Of a stretch of DNA of 64,000 nt, positions 8,047 through 16,748 are shown piece by piece. The stretch spans positions 59,680 through 123,679 of the forward strand of contig JADKCL010000023.1 of NCBI GenBank assembly GCA_016718825.1. The letters are read 5' to 3'. The position numbers and the translations under genes are program-made. Numbering within the stretch: the first letter of the stretch is position 1; each line of letters starts with the position of its first letter. The DNA is from Bacteroidota bacterium (GTDB lineage Bacteria; Bacteroidota; Bacteroidia; J057; JADKCL01). The notes under the pieces were generated by a model. That model did not search any database. It worked only from the letters and a program-made list of their open reading frames with translations, and had not been told where the DNA came from.

Positions 8047-11000
8047 TCACATTTTAGTAGTATTGAGTCGAGAAGCAGCCTCATCCAGTCGACAAAAAAT
8101 TTCGATCCTTGTCCCGTGCTGCGGTGCTGAATAGAATTCCACCGTTGCATCAATCTCCTCGAGGCGCGTCTTCATATTCGTAAGTCCATTCCGAAACTTT
8201 GGTAAACGCGTGACATCAAACCCAACGCCATCGTCGCTGATCATCAACCGAAAGCCTTGAAAATCTGCCTCTATCGAGATGTCCACGTTATTCGCCTTGG
8301 AATGCTTGGCGATATTGTTCAGGGCCTCTTTGAACACGAAAAACAGGTTCCTTCGCATTCGATTGTCGAGTATCGTGGTGGACGCTTCGGAAATTTCAGG
8401 AAAATCAAATGAAAGCCGTATCGGGAGATTCTCAAAAAAATCATGGGCATAGGCATGAAAGTAGGAGACCAATTCGTCCAGCCGGTCATATTTCGGATTC
8501 ATGGACCATATAATCTCGTTCATATTTGCTACGATTTGCCTTGCGGAAAAGGAAACCTTCTGCAGTTTCTCCTTGGTACCGTCCGTCAAATCGGGCCCTT
8601 GATTAGCCATTTCGCACAAAAGGGAAATTTTGGACAATCCCGCCCCGATGTCATCGTGCATGTCACGCGCGATACGGGTACGCTCGTCTTGGACGATTTT
8701 TTCCCTTTCAAGCTGTTTGACGCGTCTTCTCAATCTACGCGTTGAAACGTACCACGCTACAAAGCAAAACATCGCGAACAGAAGAATGCCGTTCAGTACG
8801 AGGAACCAAGTACGCTTCCAAACAGGAGGAACGATGGTGATGCGCAACTCCCTGGCTTGTGTCGTCCAAGTTCCGTCATTGTTGCAGCCTTTGATTTGCA
8901 ACACATAGTCCCCTGGTGGAAGCGCGATGAAGCTCAAATTCCTTTCCGAACCCAGATGCACCCAATTGGAATCCAGTCCGAGCAATCGGTACATCAGCAG
9001 GTTTTTCTTAGGCACGGTGAAGTCAAGTGGCGCCAAAGTAAATGAGAGTGTGTTTTGATCGTGCGGCAAGGTTAATGCATGCAAAGCATTGATGCTGCTG
9101 TCTCCTTGGTATTCGTTGTGAAAGATGCGGCAAGAAGTGATGGCAATTGCAGGTGGAAGCGGATTGTCCACAATAGAATCTGGGAAAAAGGCGTTGAAGC
9201 CGTTGACGCCGCCAAAGAAGATCTCTCCTCGTTTAGAAATGTAGAATGCATTGGAATTGAATTCCAGGGATTGTAGGCCGTCGCTGAGATCGTAGTTGGA
9301 AAAGGTCTCCTTGGCGATGTTGAATTTAGTGAGGCCCTTGTTGGAACTGATCCACAGGTTTCCTTTTCCATCAGGGAGTGCAGAATAAATGACGGAATTG
9401 GGAAGCCCGTCTTCTGCCGTATATATTCTCAAGATGCCATGCTGTGCATCCGCTTTGATCAAGCCAATGTCTGAAGCCAACCAGATATGATTCTCTTCAT
9501 CAGAAGCGCAATCCCTTGAATTTGAAAAAATCAGCGTCCTCTCGAATTCATTAAGACGCTTCACTTCGAAAATACCTTTTGCCCCAAGCGATGTATATTT
9601 TCTGGTTCCACAGATGACACCATCATCCAAATATTTGAAATTCGAGATTCCCCAAATCGATGGAGAAATGGAAAGAGATAGAAATTTCTGCGTTGCAGGG
9701 TCAAATAATGTTGTGGTTGATCGAGTGCCAACGAGGATATTTCCATTTTCTGTTTCAATCATGCTGATTGGCTGCTGATCCCTATTATCGGCACTGCTGA
9801 TGAAGTCGAGCTTGCCGCTCTGTCGCTCAAATTGGGCAATGCCGCTTGTGGTTCCGATCCACACCCTTTTGTGTGAGTCGATCAGGATGCAATTGACAGC
9901 AGAAAAGGCTGGGGCTTTTATGCCGTTTGGATCAGCAGCATAGATCTGGGCTGATGTGCGATCGGGGCTTATGACAGCTAGTCCGCCATGAGTGCCTACG
10001 AATAAATATCCTTCATCGTCTATGGCGAAACAGTGGATGTGACTGGACGGCAAGAATCTCCTGCCATTTTGCATCTCCCCGAAATGGTCAAACCGATGGT
10101 TGCCAGAAGCTTTCTCGATCCCGTGGGAATCGGTTCCAATCCAGAGGTTTCCGTTGCGGTCGTAGAACAGACTTTCTATAGAGGGATGGGTTATTGCGTG
10201 CGGGGCAGATGGCGAAGGAAGATATTGTGTTGCCATGGATAAACTGGCGTTTGCAGCAAGGACCCCATTGGAAGATGTCCCAATCAACAATTCGCCCCAC
10301 GGTGATAGTAGAAGCACCTTCACAGTTCCGATCGATAGCCTGAAGTCTCCAACGGCAATTTCTCTCAGCCACTTGCCTTTTTGTGTAAATAGGTTGAAGA
10401 CTATGATGCCATCTCCAGTACCCAAAAATAAGTCATTAGGCCCAAGCACGGCAGATGTGATGGCATTCAGGCCCAAACCAAACATTGCTACGGAGTCCAA
10501 TTCCCTGTTGTTCCAATCGTAGAAGTGCAAGCTATTCTCGCGCGAAAACACTGCCCTGTTCCCGATGCTGTGCGTCGAGTAAGGCGAAACATCCTTGATC
10601 CAAGTCATAGCTTGTGTTGGGGATGCTGACTTGATAGTCCAAGATTCAGGATCGATGCGTTGCCATGCCTGCCCAACAAAAAAGGTCTCACCATTCCTAC
10701 ATTCTCCACGTGCAAACGTTGCGCCTTCCTTTCCCCTAAATTCTGGAACCACAACCCTTCGAAATCGGTCAAATTCAGGAAAATAGCAGCAAAGGCCGGA
10801 TTCGGTCCCCACCCAAAGCCTTCCCTTTGAATCAGGGAAAATGGACCGGACAAAATTTCCAGGAAGGGAGTTGTCGTCTGCCGGATCATGGCGGTAGATT
10901 TTCAATTCGCGGCCATCGTACCGACACAATCCATCGGCTGTTCCAAACCACATGAATCCAGTCTTGTCTTGCGCTATTGCATAAACAGAGTTCTGGGGAA

Positions 11001-11241
11001 GTTCCTCCTCAAAATCGACATGTTCAAAGCGCAGGCGTGATGTTTGAGAATAGGCACGCGTACCCGGGTATCCCAAAGACCAAGCTACCAAGAAGCAAAC
11101 GAAGGAAATGCAATGTCGAAACAGGAACCGTGAAGGATGCGCTTCTGATACAGCGGTTGGCCTTTGACAGAGAAATCCTCCATCGAAACACTTCCAAAAC
11201 TGCGCCACTATCCTACCAACCGGAAAATCCACTGCTGCCAA
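8047..11241 (-). CDS. propeller-type sensor histidine kinase (HisKA_3)
   Basis: The frame encodes 1064 residues. After a hydrophobic signal-like segment ending GTRAYSQ come many beta-propeller repeats of the Reg_prop type (NSVYAIAQDKTGFMWFGTAD, GNLWIGTDSHG, GNLWISSNKGL), then a Y_Y_Y-like domain (YRLLGLDSNWVHLG, LPPGDYVLQIKGCNNDGTW). One membrane span lies near 810-832. The cytoplasmic part has a HisKA_3 phospho-acceptor (RIARDMHDDIGAGLSK, His near 857) and an HATPase domain with FKEALNNIAKHS and DDGVGFD. Periplasmic ligand sensing is inferred from the family. No ATG precedes the signal segment; the frame opens at TTG or an internal GTG, so the start is unresolved. Confidence 0.85.
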   Translation of the reverse strand: MAAVDFPVGRIVAQFWKCFDGGFLCQRPTAVSEAHPSRFLFRHCISFVCFLVAWSLGYPGTRAYSQTSRLRFEHVDFEEELPQNSVYAIAQDKTGFMWFGTADGLCRYDGRELKIYRHDPADDNSLPGNFVRSIFPDSKGRLWVGTESGLCCYFPEFDRFRRVVVPEFRGKEGATFARGECRNGETFFVGQAWQRIDPESWTIKSASPTQAMTWIKDVSPYSTHSIGNRAVFSRENSLHFYDWNNRELDSVAMFGLGLNAITSAVLGPNDLFLGTGDGIIVFNLFTQKGKWLREIAVGDFRLSIGTVKVLLLSPWGELLIGTSSNGVLAANASLSMATQYLPSPSAPHAITHPSIESLFYDRNGNLWIGTDSHGIEKASGNHRFDHFGEMQNGRRFLPSSHIHCFAIDDEGYLFVGTHGGLAVISPDRTSAQIYAADPNGIKAPAFSAVNCILIDSHKRVWIGTTSGIAQFERQSGKLDFISSADNRDQQPISMIETENGNILVGTRSTTTLFDPATQKFLSLSISPSIWGISNFKYLDDGVICGTRKYTSLGAKGIFEVKRLNEFERTLIFSNSRDCASDEENHIWLASDIGLIKADAQHGILRIYTAEDGLPNSVIYSALPDGKGNLWISSNKGLTKFNIAKETFSNYDLSDGLQSLEFNSNAFYISKRGEIFFGGVNGFNAFFPDSIVDNPLPPAIAITSCRIFHNEYQGDSSINALHALTLPHDQNTLSFTLAPLDFTVPKKNLLMYRLLGLDSNWVHLGSERNLSFIALPPGDYVLQIKGCNNDGTWTTQARELRITIVPPVWKRTWFLVLNGILLFAMFCFVAWYVSTRRLRRRVKQLEREKIVQDERTRIARDMHDDIGAGLSKISLLCEMANQGPDLTDGTKEKLQKVSFSARQIVANMNEIIWSMNPKYDRLDELVSYFHAYAHDFFENLPIRLSFDFPEISEASTTILDNRMRRNLFFVFKEALNNIAKHSKANNVDISIEADFQGFRLMISDDGVGFDVTRLPKFRNGLTNMKTRLEEIDATVEFYSAPQHGTRIEIFCRLDEAASRLNTTKM

Positions 11242-11493
11242 CTGTGATTCGTGAAATGAACATTCGCTTTGAGCAGGTGGTCAATTCTCTGTTGACAACT
11301 GCGAATTCGTCCTTCCTTCCAAAGCGACAATCCAATTTACAAATAAATTGATGTTCGCAAAAAGTCCGTTTGATCGAATGCCGCAAGGCGCGGTCGGTTT
11401 CTTAAACCATCCGAATCGCCCGCAAACCGATCTGCCAATCATGAAAAGCAACCAAGCCACAACCGCAAAAATCCTTCCCCTGCCGATCCGGGG

Positions 11494-12057
11494 ATGCAAT
11501 TTGCCCCGAAAAAGAATGGAAGACCAAATCCGGAGCAACCCTCCGCACCGCCACCGACGGATGATCCCAATGGAGGAATTTCGGCCGAAGATGACAAGGA
11601 TGATCCCAACCAAGGCGATATGCCGGACCCGAACGACGATGAGACGCCCGCCGATGACCATCTCCCACCGCCTACGGTCCAAGTAGCCAACACCGAAATT
11701 TGGCGAATCGGCAATGGCAGTGACGTCGGTCAGACTGGCGACTGGATGCTCGTGTTGCGCGGGCAAGGATTTTTTGAGTCCGAGCGCCCACCGGTCGTCC
11801 ATATCGGAGATGCAATCCGATTGACGGATGTTTATGTCGGGAATCGCGGGAAAGAGCTCTTCGCGTGCATCCCGCCCGAAGTCGCATTGCAGGTCATTGC
11901 CAGCGATTTTGAGAAGATTTCGGTACAAAACCCCGGCGGACTCAACCGCGATCCTAGCCGCTGGGTTCCATTTTTGATTCAACGGCCGACGTTTGTCGTG
12001 TCCCTGGAGACGGCGCCCAAGGCGACTTTCAAGTTTGGGGAGTATTTTTGGGAGTGA
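11494..12057 (+). pseudogene. 5'-truncated second copy of the acidic-linker/TIG-like protein
   Basis: From about 11460 the DNA matches 4497-5104 nearly base for base. The acidic linker and C-terminal domain are preserved, and most changes are synonymous. The match stops just where copy 1 begins its signal/anchor segment. Upstream of 11494 the frame has no ATG before an in-frame TGA at 11371, so the first ATG lies inside the linker and the product would lack a signal peptide. An ATG at 11441 is in another frame and gives no hydrophobic leader. It is most likely a non-exported relic or conversion donor, although the frame stays open to a stop (187 residues). Confidence 0.65.
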
Positions 12058-12132
12058 GGGAAGTAGGGACGGAGTTTTTTTGGGTTGATTGGTCCTGGCA
12101 CTGCAGCTTCTAAAATATTCAATACGTCAAGG

Positions 12133-12522
12133 TCATTTTCCTCCTCGAGAGGAATTGACGATATGTACCCATCGGGGCTTATGATCCAATTCGAAATAAT
12201 TTAGGTGCCCACCTTCACCTTTTCCACTATTTCGGCGATAGACTTTGCTTACTCGGAAATACTTGCCATTAATCTCAAAATAGCTGCCCCTCCCTACGAT
12301 TGGAATTGTTGGATGTCCCGAAATACCCAGTTGAGCAGCTGTTCGAAAGCTCGGTAGATAGTAGGAATTAAGGAAAAGCATTCTTCGGAATCCGTGCGAG
12401 AGTATGCGTACTCCGGCAATCTCTTGCGAACAACCGTAGCACATTTTATCCTGCAGACCTTGGGCTTTCAACGGAAATTGCAAAAGGAACAAGCCAACAA
12501 ATACGACCAAAATGTAACGCAT
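12133..12522 (-). CDS. small secreted protein next to a calpain-like protease
   Basis: The protein has 129 residues from the ATG at 12522, which gives a signal peptide (MRYILVVFVGLFLLQFPLKA, then Q). The mature part has an early CYGC motif, a basic middle (SHGFRRMLFLN), and a strand-rich C-terminus (YFEINGKYFRVSKVYRRN). I recognise no family. It starts 7 bases after the stop of the calpain-like gene on the same strand, so the two are very likely co-transcribed. A role as inhibitor or partner of the protease is a guess from position only. Confidence 0.65.
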   Translation of the reverse strand: MRYILVVFVGLFLLQFPLKAQGLQDKMCYGCSQEIAGVRILSHGFRRMLFLNSYYLPSFRTAAQLGISGHPTIPIVGRGSYFEINGKYFRVSKVYRRNSGKGEGGHLNYFELDHKPRWVHIVNSSRGGK

Positions 12523-12529
12523 GGCCACC

Positions 12530-13558
12530 TTATCGATTGATTTCCGCGGATGGCTCCTTGGATACATTGATATATGTAAAATCTTCAAAATACTTGGCGA
12601 TCAGGTCGACAGGAAAATCAACCAAGTGCGCATATTGGTTGGAATCGTAAAGCGAAACGGTATTATTTCCTTCATTGATATCCATAAGTGCATAGACATG
12701 TGGACCAAGGATTGTAAAATCTCCCACTTTTTTGATCCCACCTAGATCGATTGTGCTCAGAGCAATAGCATTTCCAGATTCTTGTAATCGCTTAAATGTT
12801 GGAATTATTTCCCAAGAATGAAGGCTTTTCAAATTAGTTTCAATTTTCGGGGCCCATCGCTCCAGATCCTTAGAGCTTGCACCTGGGTTCTGCTTAGAAA
12901 ATCTCTTGAGCATTTTATCGTTTTTTGCATCGACTTCCTCCTTGCTGGATTTTCGGTCGGAAAAGTAACCGGATGAGCTTTCCATACCAGTAATAGCCTC
13001 GTAAGCTTCATCCAAAAATGCCCTTCTATCAATTTTTTCGTATCCGCCATTTAGCTTAGCAAAAGCCTTCTCAAGAACCATAGCCCATATCTCTTGATTA
13101 TCTTCCCCATAACCTGCCATAAGTGGTTTGCCGATACGTGTATGAAAGGGATACAATCTTGTGACTGTAATGATCTGTGGCGTTAGTGACGCCTTGGTAT
13201 CATCAGAGCTTCTAGCGTAAAGTGTCACCTCAAAATTTCCGTCACCACGATCACGAATGGCATTTTCCAACAGGGATGGATTTGCTTTGGCAATTGATGC
13301 CACAGCACCCAAAAACCAACAGTTCTCCAATTGCCCTTGTTTCACATCATCTGGAGCAAACGCATGCTGGTCGTTGGCCCCTTTCTCAGCAAGAGGACCT
13401 TCAACTTTCTGCCAAGGCTTATAAAGTCCATCCTTGTTTCTTTTGTCTCCCTCACCGGCTGTCAATGAAAATTGCGGTGGGGGATACCCTACCATGGACG
13501 TTGATTCCGCATGCGATTCATCAACTTGAGCTGATTTCCTATGTTCACGTGTATTCAT
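12530..13558 (-). CDS. calpain-type (C2) cysteine protease with unusual leader
   Basis: This 342-residue protein has no signal peptide or membrane span. The active-site region QGQLENCWFLGAVASIA (Cys near 80) matches the calpain QG..GDCW block. A downstream GPHVYALMDI supplies the His and SLYDSNQ a candidate Asn, completing a plausible triad. The first 35 residues are polar and end in PPPQFSLTAG. This tail resembles the leaders of Bacteroidota proteins that carry the eCIS core domain, as I recall them. Bacterial calpains are sporadic and some act as toxin domains. A small secreted protein follows 7 bases downstream. Calpain assignment is firm; the effector role is inference. Confidence 0.78.
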   Translation of the reverse strand: MNTREHRKSAQVDESHAESTSMVGYPPPQFSLTAGEGDKRNKDGLYKPWQKVEGPLAEKGANDQHAFAPDDVKQGQLENCWFLGAVASIAKANPSLLENAIRDRGDGNFEVTLYARSSDDTKASLTPQIITVTRLYPFHTRIGKPLMAGYGEDNQEIWAMVLEKAFAKLNGGYEKIDRRAFLDEAYEAITGMESSSGYFSDRKSSKEEVDAKNDKMLKRFSKQNPGASSKDLERWAPKIETNLKSLHSWEIIPTFKRLQESGNAIALSTIDLGGIKKVGDFTILGPHVYALMDINEGNNTVSLYDSNQYAHLVDFPVDLIAKYFEDFTYINVSKEPSAEINR

Positions 13559-13852
13559 TTTATCGATGGCTAAAATTCATTACAATTGTAACCATTTTAC
13601 GTCTAAATCTAGCTTCGAATCTCAACATTTTTCGATTTCGGCGCGGATTCTGCCCAATCCCAAGAATACCCTACAGGCTTAGAAATGAGGTCAATCAGGC
13701 TGGACTTAATCAAAAATCGGAAAGGTGGAACAACAAGAAAATGCCCTTCTGACTGCGTTCGAGGTGCTTAACGAATCACTTTTTCCCGTTTGTGCCGAAA
13801 TCTCGCTCGGTAGACATTTTTTCGAGTTCAAAAAAACAACTAACTTCCGTTA
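13559..13852. other. intergenic stretch, nothing identified
   Basis: This A/T-rich gap of about 290 bases separates two divergently transcribed genes, the calpain-like gene (minus) and the TPR lipoprotein (plus). It presumably holds both promoters, but I could not place a convincing TAnnTTTG element, a repeat or a small gene in it. Confidence 0.4.
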
Positions 13853-14522
13853 ATGAATCTCCTCAAAACCATCGCTTTCGCCAGCCCTCCTCGGCCTGAT
13901 CGCTTGCGAATCTCCTCAAAACGTGGAAGGAAATACCTTTGTTGGGCAACAGGGGGACGGCGTCGACGATACGGAAGTTCAAAAATTGAATCAAGAAGCC
14001 GATTTACTCCTCGAACAAGGCAAAACAAAGGCTGCAAGAAAATTGCTGTTCCAATCTCTGGAATTGGAAGAAAACAAAACCACCTACAATAGCCTCGGGA
14101 TTGCCGATCAGTTGGACCTCAATTATCCATCCGCCATCGCCTACTATGAAAAAGCCTTGGCAATGGACTCTAATTATGTCTATGCGCGGCTGAACCTCGC
14201 AAGGACCTATTTTGAAAGCGGGAACTCCGAGATGGGTATTCGGCTCAATTTGCAGGTCATTGCCGCGAAGGCTGATTCTTTCACGGTTGGAACGGCGCAT
14301 TTGCACATCACAAAAATCTACGTCAAACTCGGCGAATGTGGTGCTGCCATCAATCACCATGAATTGTCGAAGGTGATCCTCGCAGGAGATGTTCGCACAA
14401 AAGAACAGCTGGAACGTAACGCCCGGCTCATCGAAAAAAGCTGCCATACACCGGAGGCAAAATTCAAAATGTGGCTGAAAGCGCATCCGGGAGAAGGCGA
14501 AATGCACGATTTGAGCAAATAA
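13853..14522 (+). CDS. TPR lipoprotein with frame break in its signal peptide
   Basis: The long frame (GTG at 13923 to 14522, 199 residues) encodes tetratricopeptide-like helices: LNQEADLLLEQGKTKAARKL, AIAYYEKALAMDSNYVYARL and LARTYFESGNSEMG. Read upstream it continues as LLGLIACESPQNVE, a lipobox with its Cys, but has no ATG. The ATG at 13853 in another frame gives MNLLKTIAFAS. Removing one C from the CCC at 13885-13887 joins them as MNLLKTIAFASLLGLIACES, a perfect lipoprotein signal. The gene is thus either frameshifted or the assembly carries a one-base insertion. The role is unknown beyond protein-protein contact. Confidence 0.7.
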
Positions 14523-14666
14523 TCGCTCTCACCCTTCGACAATTTACAAATCAACAAGTTGTAAAAGTTCGTAAGCCTCTCGTTTCGCAACCGTCCCCAA
14601 ATCTCGCAACAAAGCATCCCCAAACGTCCCCAAAACCCGTCCCACGTCCACGCCGAAGGCGTCTTC

Positions 14667-15500
14667 TCACCAATCCGGACCGTCGTGGTTGTACGTCTTG
14701 TGCTTCTTGCTCTTCTCCATTTGCTGCAAGAACTTCTTTTCGTTGGCATTCATCGCCGCGAGGATGCGCTCTGCCTCCTGCTGACTCATTTGTTCGGCAT
14801 CCTTGGGTTCGCCCTGCTCGCCTTGATTGCCTTGATTTTCCTGATTCTGAGGCTGCTTTTTCTGCTGCTGTTGTTGATCCTGCTGCTGTTGCTGCTGATC
14901 TTGTTGCTGCTGCTGTTGGTCTTGCTGATCTTGATTGTCTTGGTTTTGCTGATTCTCGTCTTGCTGCTGCAGCTTGCGCTTGATCAATTCGTAGTTGTAC
15001 CGCGCGATGTCGTTGTCATTGTCCTGTTTGAGGGCATCCTTGAAGGCTTGCAAGGCCAATTCGAGCTTTTCCCGGGAGACTTGTTGGCCTTGGCCCATGC
15101 CGCCGGCGCCGCCCATTTGGGGCATCATGGCCGCGCCGGGCTGACCGCCGGGTGACATCTGTGGCTGCCCTTGCGCAGGCGCATCCTTGCCCGAAGCAAA
15201 GATCGTCCCGATCTGATTCCAAGCCCAAGAGGCCATCTGCGAATTTTCGGCATGCGCATTGGTGACTTTGCCATACCAACTCATGGCCCTTTGCGCCGAA
15301 TCCTGCATCAGCCAACATTGCCCCATGTTGAAATTGAGGGCTGCATGCTGCGCCATGTATTGTTCGAAGGCTTTCTCGAAAAGCGGAACCGCGACCGTGT
15401 ATTGCTTGGCCTCGTAGGCTTTTTTGGCCTCCTGCACATCGCTCGGTGGCCCAAACAGCCAACCCAACATCAAGACAATCAATACAATCCCTTTGCGCAT
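14667..15500 (-). CDS. batC: BatC-like TPR protein with Gln-rich linker
   Basis: This 277-residue protein has a signal-like N-terminus (MRKGIVLIVLMLGWLFG). TPR-like helices follow (EAKKAYEAKQYTVAVPLFEK, NFNMGQCWLMQDSAQRAMSW), then a Gly/Met-rich loop, a further TPR (ALQAFKDALKQDNDNDIARY), and a low-complexity Gln/Asn/Asp tract at about residues 180-220. The C-terminus is basic. The order and position immediately after a Batb-type vWA gene match BatC of the Bacteroidota aerotolerance (bat) operon. The CAG/CAA tract is the most repetitive coding stretch of this region and could vary in length between strains. Confidence 0.75.
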   Translation of the reverse strand: MRKGIVLIVLMLGWLFGPPSDVQEAKKAYEAKQYTVAVPLFEKAFEQYMAQHAALNFNMGQCWLMQDSAQRAMSWYGKVTNAHAENSQMASWAWNQIGTIFASGKDAPAQGQPQMSPGGQPGAAMMPQMGGAGGMGQGQQVSREKLELALQAFKDALKQDNDNDIARYNYELIKRKLQQQDENQQNQDNQDQQDQQQQQQDQQQQQQDQQQQQKKQPQNQENQGNQGEQGEPKDAEQMSQQEAERILAAMNANEKKFLQQMEKSKKHKTYNHDGPDW

Positions 15501-15535
15501 TTTCTAATTTTCCTTCGATTCAAACTTACGCAATT

Positions 15536-16576
15536 TCACTCAGTCTTGCTTCCACTGCGACGCTTGGTGCTGTAGGGCAACCAAAACATCGAAATGATCA
15601 GCAAAACGACGCCAATCGCCAAAAAAATCTGGTATTGATTCACCTCCGCCAAACGCTTTTCCCGGTCCAATTCCTGCGAAGACAGCAGTTTGATCTGATC
15701 CAATACCGGATCCAAGTTGTCAAACTGATCGTCAATCGCCAGATATTCCGTGTTGAAGCTGCTTGCAATGTCTTGCAGCGTTTCGTCCTTCAACTGCGAA
15801 ATGGCAGGACTTCCGTCTTCGGCTTTCTTGAGTCCGACCTTTTGGCCGTTGCGGTATTCGGGGACTTGCGCGCCTGCGTAGGTGCCCACGCCCACGGTGA
15901 AGACGGTAATTCCGCTGTCTTTCAATCGCCCGACGACGGAGGTATAGGTGTCGCCAAAATCTTCGCCATCGGAAATCAAGACAATCGACCGGCTGAGCTT
16001 CTTGTTGACTTCCAAGGAGTCTTCCGCTTCCTGAAAACGCGTCAATGCGGTCTGAAGTGCTTCGCGGAAATTGGTGCCGGAATTGCTGAATTGGGCGGTT
16101 CCGACCAAGTCGAGAAAGAGATTCGCAGCGTTCAAATCACTCGTCAGCGGACATTGGACGTAGGCATCCGAAGTGAAGACAATCAAACCTACACGGTCGC
16201 CATTCATCTGCCCGATCATCTTTTTGACCTCGCGTTTGACCTTTTGAAGGCGCGACGGTGCAATGTCTTCGCAGTTCATGGAGGCAGAAACGTCGATCAG
16301 CACATACACTTCGCGGCCACGAATGGGCACTTCCTGCTCCGTGCGGCCCCAATAAGGTCCGAGCAAGGCAAGCAGGATACAAACTGCCGCGACACCACGC
16401 ATCACAAGCTTGACTTCGGGAAGGAAAAAGCCGTATTCGCCTGGCGCAAACCAGATTTTCATGGCTTTGCGGTTCTTGTAATAAACGATCCCGATCAGCA
16501 CCAACAAAGGAATGAGCCCAAAGGCAAGCGGCCAATAGTCTGGCGTTGTCAGAAAGGTATTGAGAAAGTCACTCAT
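15536..16576 (-). CDS. batB: BatB-like von Willebrand A membrane protein
   Basis: The protein has 346 residues from the ATG at 16576. Two N-terminal membrane spans (about 15-30 and 60-80) precede a vWA domain with an intact MIDAS motif, DVSASMNCED. T and D positions follow in FTSDAYVQCPL and LISDGEDFGD. A C-terminal span (FLAIGVVLLIISMFWL) ends the protein, giving the Bat-type topology with the vWA domain in the periplasm. BatA and the MoxR ATPase usually found upstream are absent here, and the next gene upstream is an ABC permease. The stop is 35 bases before batC. Confidence 0.85.
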   Translation of the reverse strand: MSDFLNTFLTTPDYWPLAFGLIPLLVLIGIVYYKNRKAMKIWFAPGEYGFFLPEVKLVMRGVAAVCILLALLGPYWGRTEQEVPIRGREVYVLIDVSASMNCEDIAPSRLQKVKREVKKMIGQMNGDRVGLIVFTSDAYVQCPLTSDLNAANLFLDLVGTAQFSNSGTNFREALQTALTRFQEAEDSLEVNKKLSRSIVLISDGEDFGDTYTSVVGRLKDSGITVFTVGVGTYAGAQVPEYRNGQKVGLKKAEDGSPAISQLKDETLQDIASSFNTEYLAIDDQFDNLDPVLDQIKLLSSQELDREKRLAEVNQYQIFLAIGVVLLIISMFWLPYSTKRRSGSKTE

Positions 16577-16748
16577 CTTTTCGCCTTCGAATCGCTTGGT
16601 GGGCGTTGATCTACCATCGTGCCGCAAAATTATCCGCTAGAGAGGGATTGTGCAAGCAATAAGAATGGTCTTTGGGGCTCCAACTTTGTGAATGATTGTT
16701 AAAGTTCAATTTTCCAGGTGATATTGTCCACTCGGCTGGAAATCAAAC

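Noticed and set aside
14685..15155. Leu-rich plus-strand frame resembling a membrane protein
   Set aside because: It is the reverse reading of the Gln-rich tract of batC (CAG/CAA read as CTG/TTG Leu codons), not a gene.
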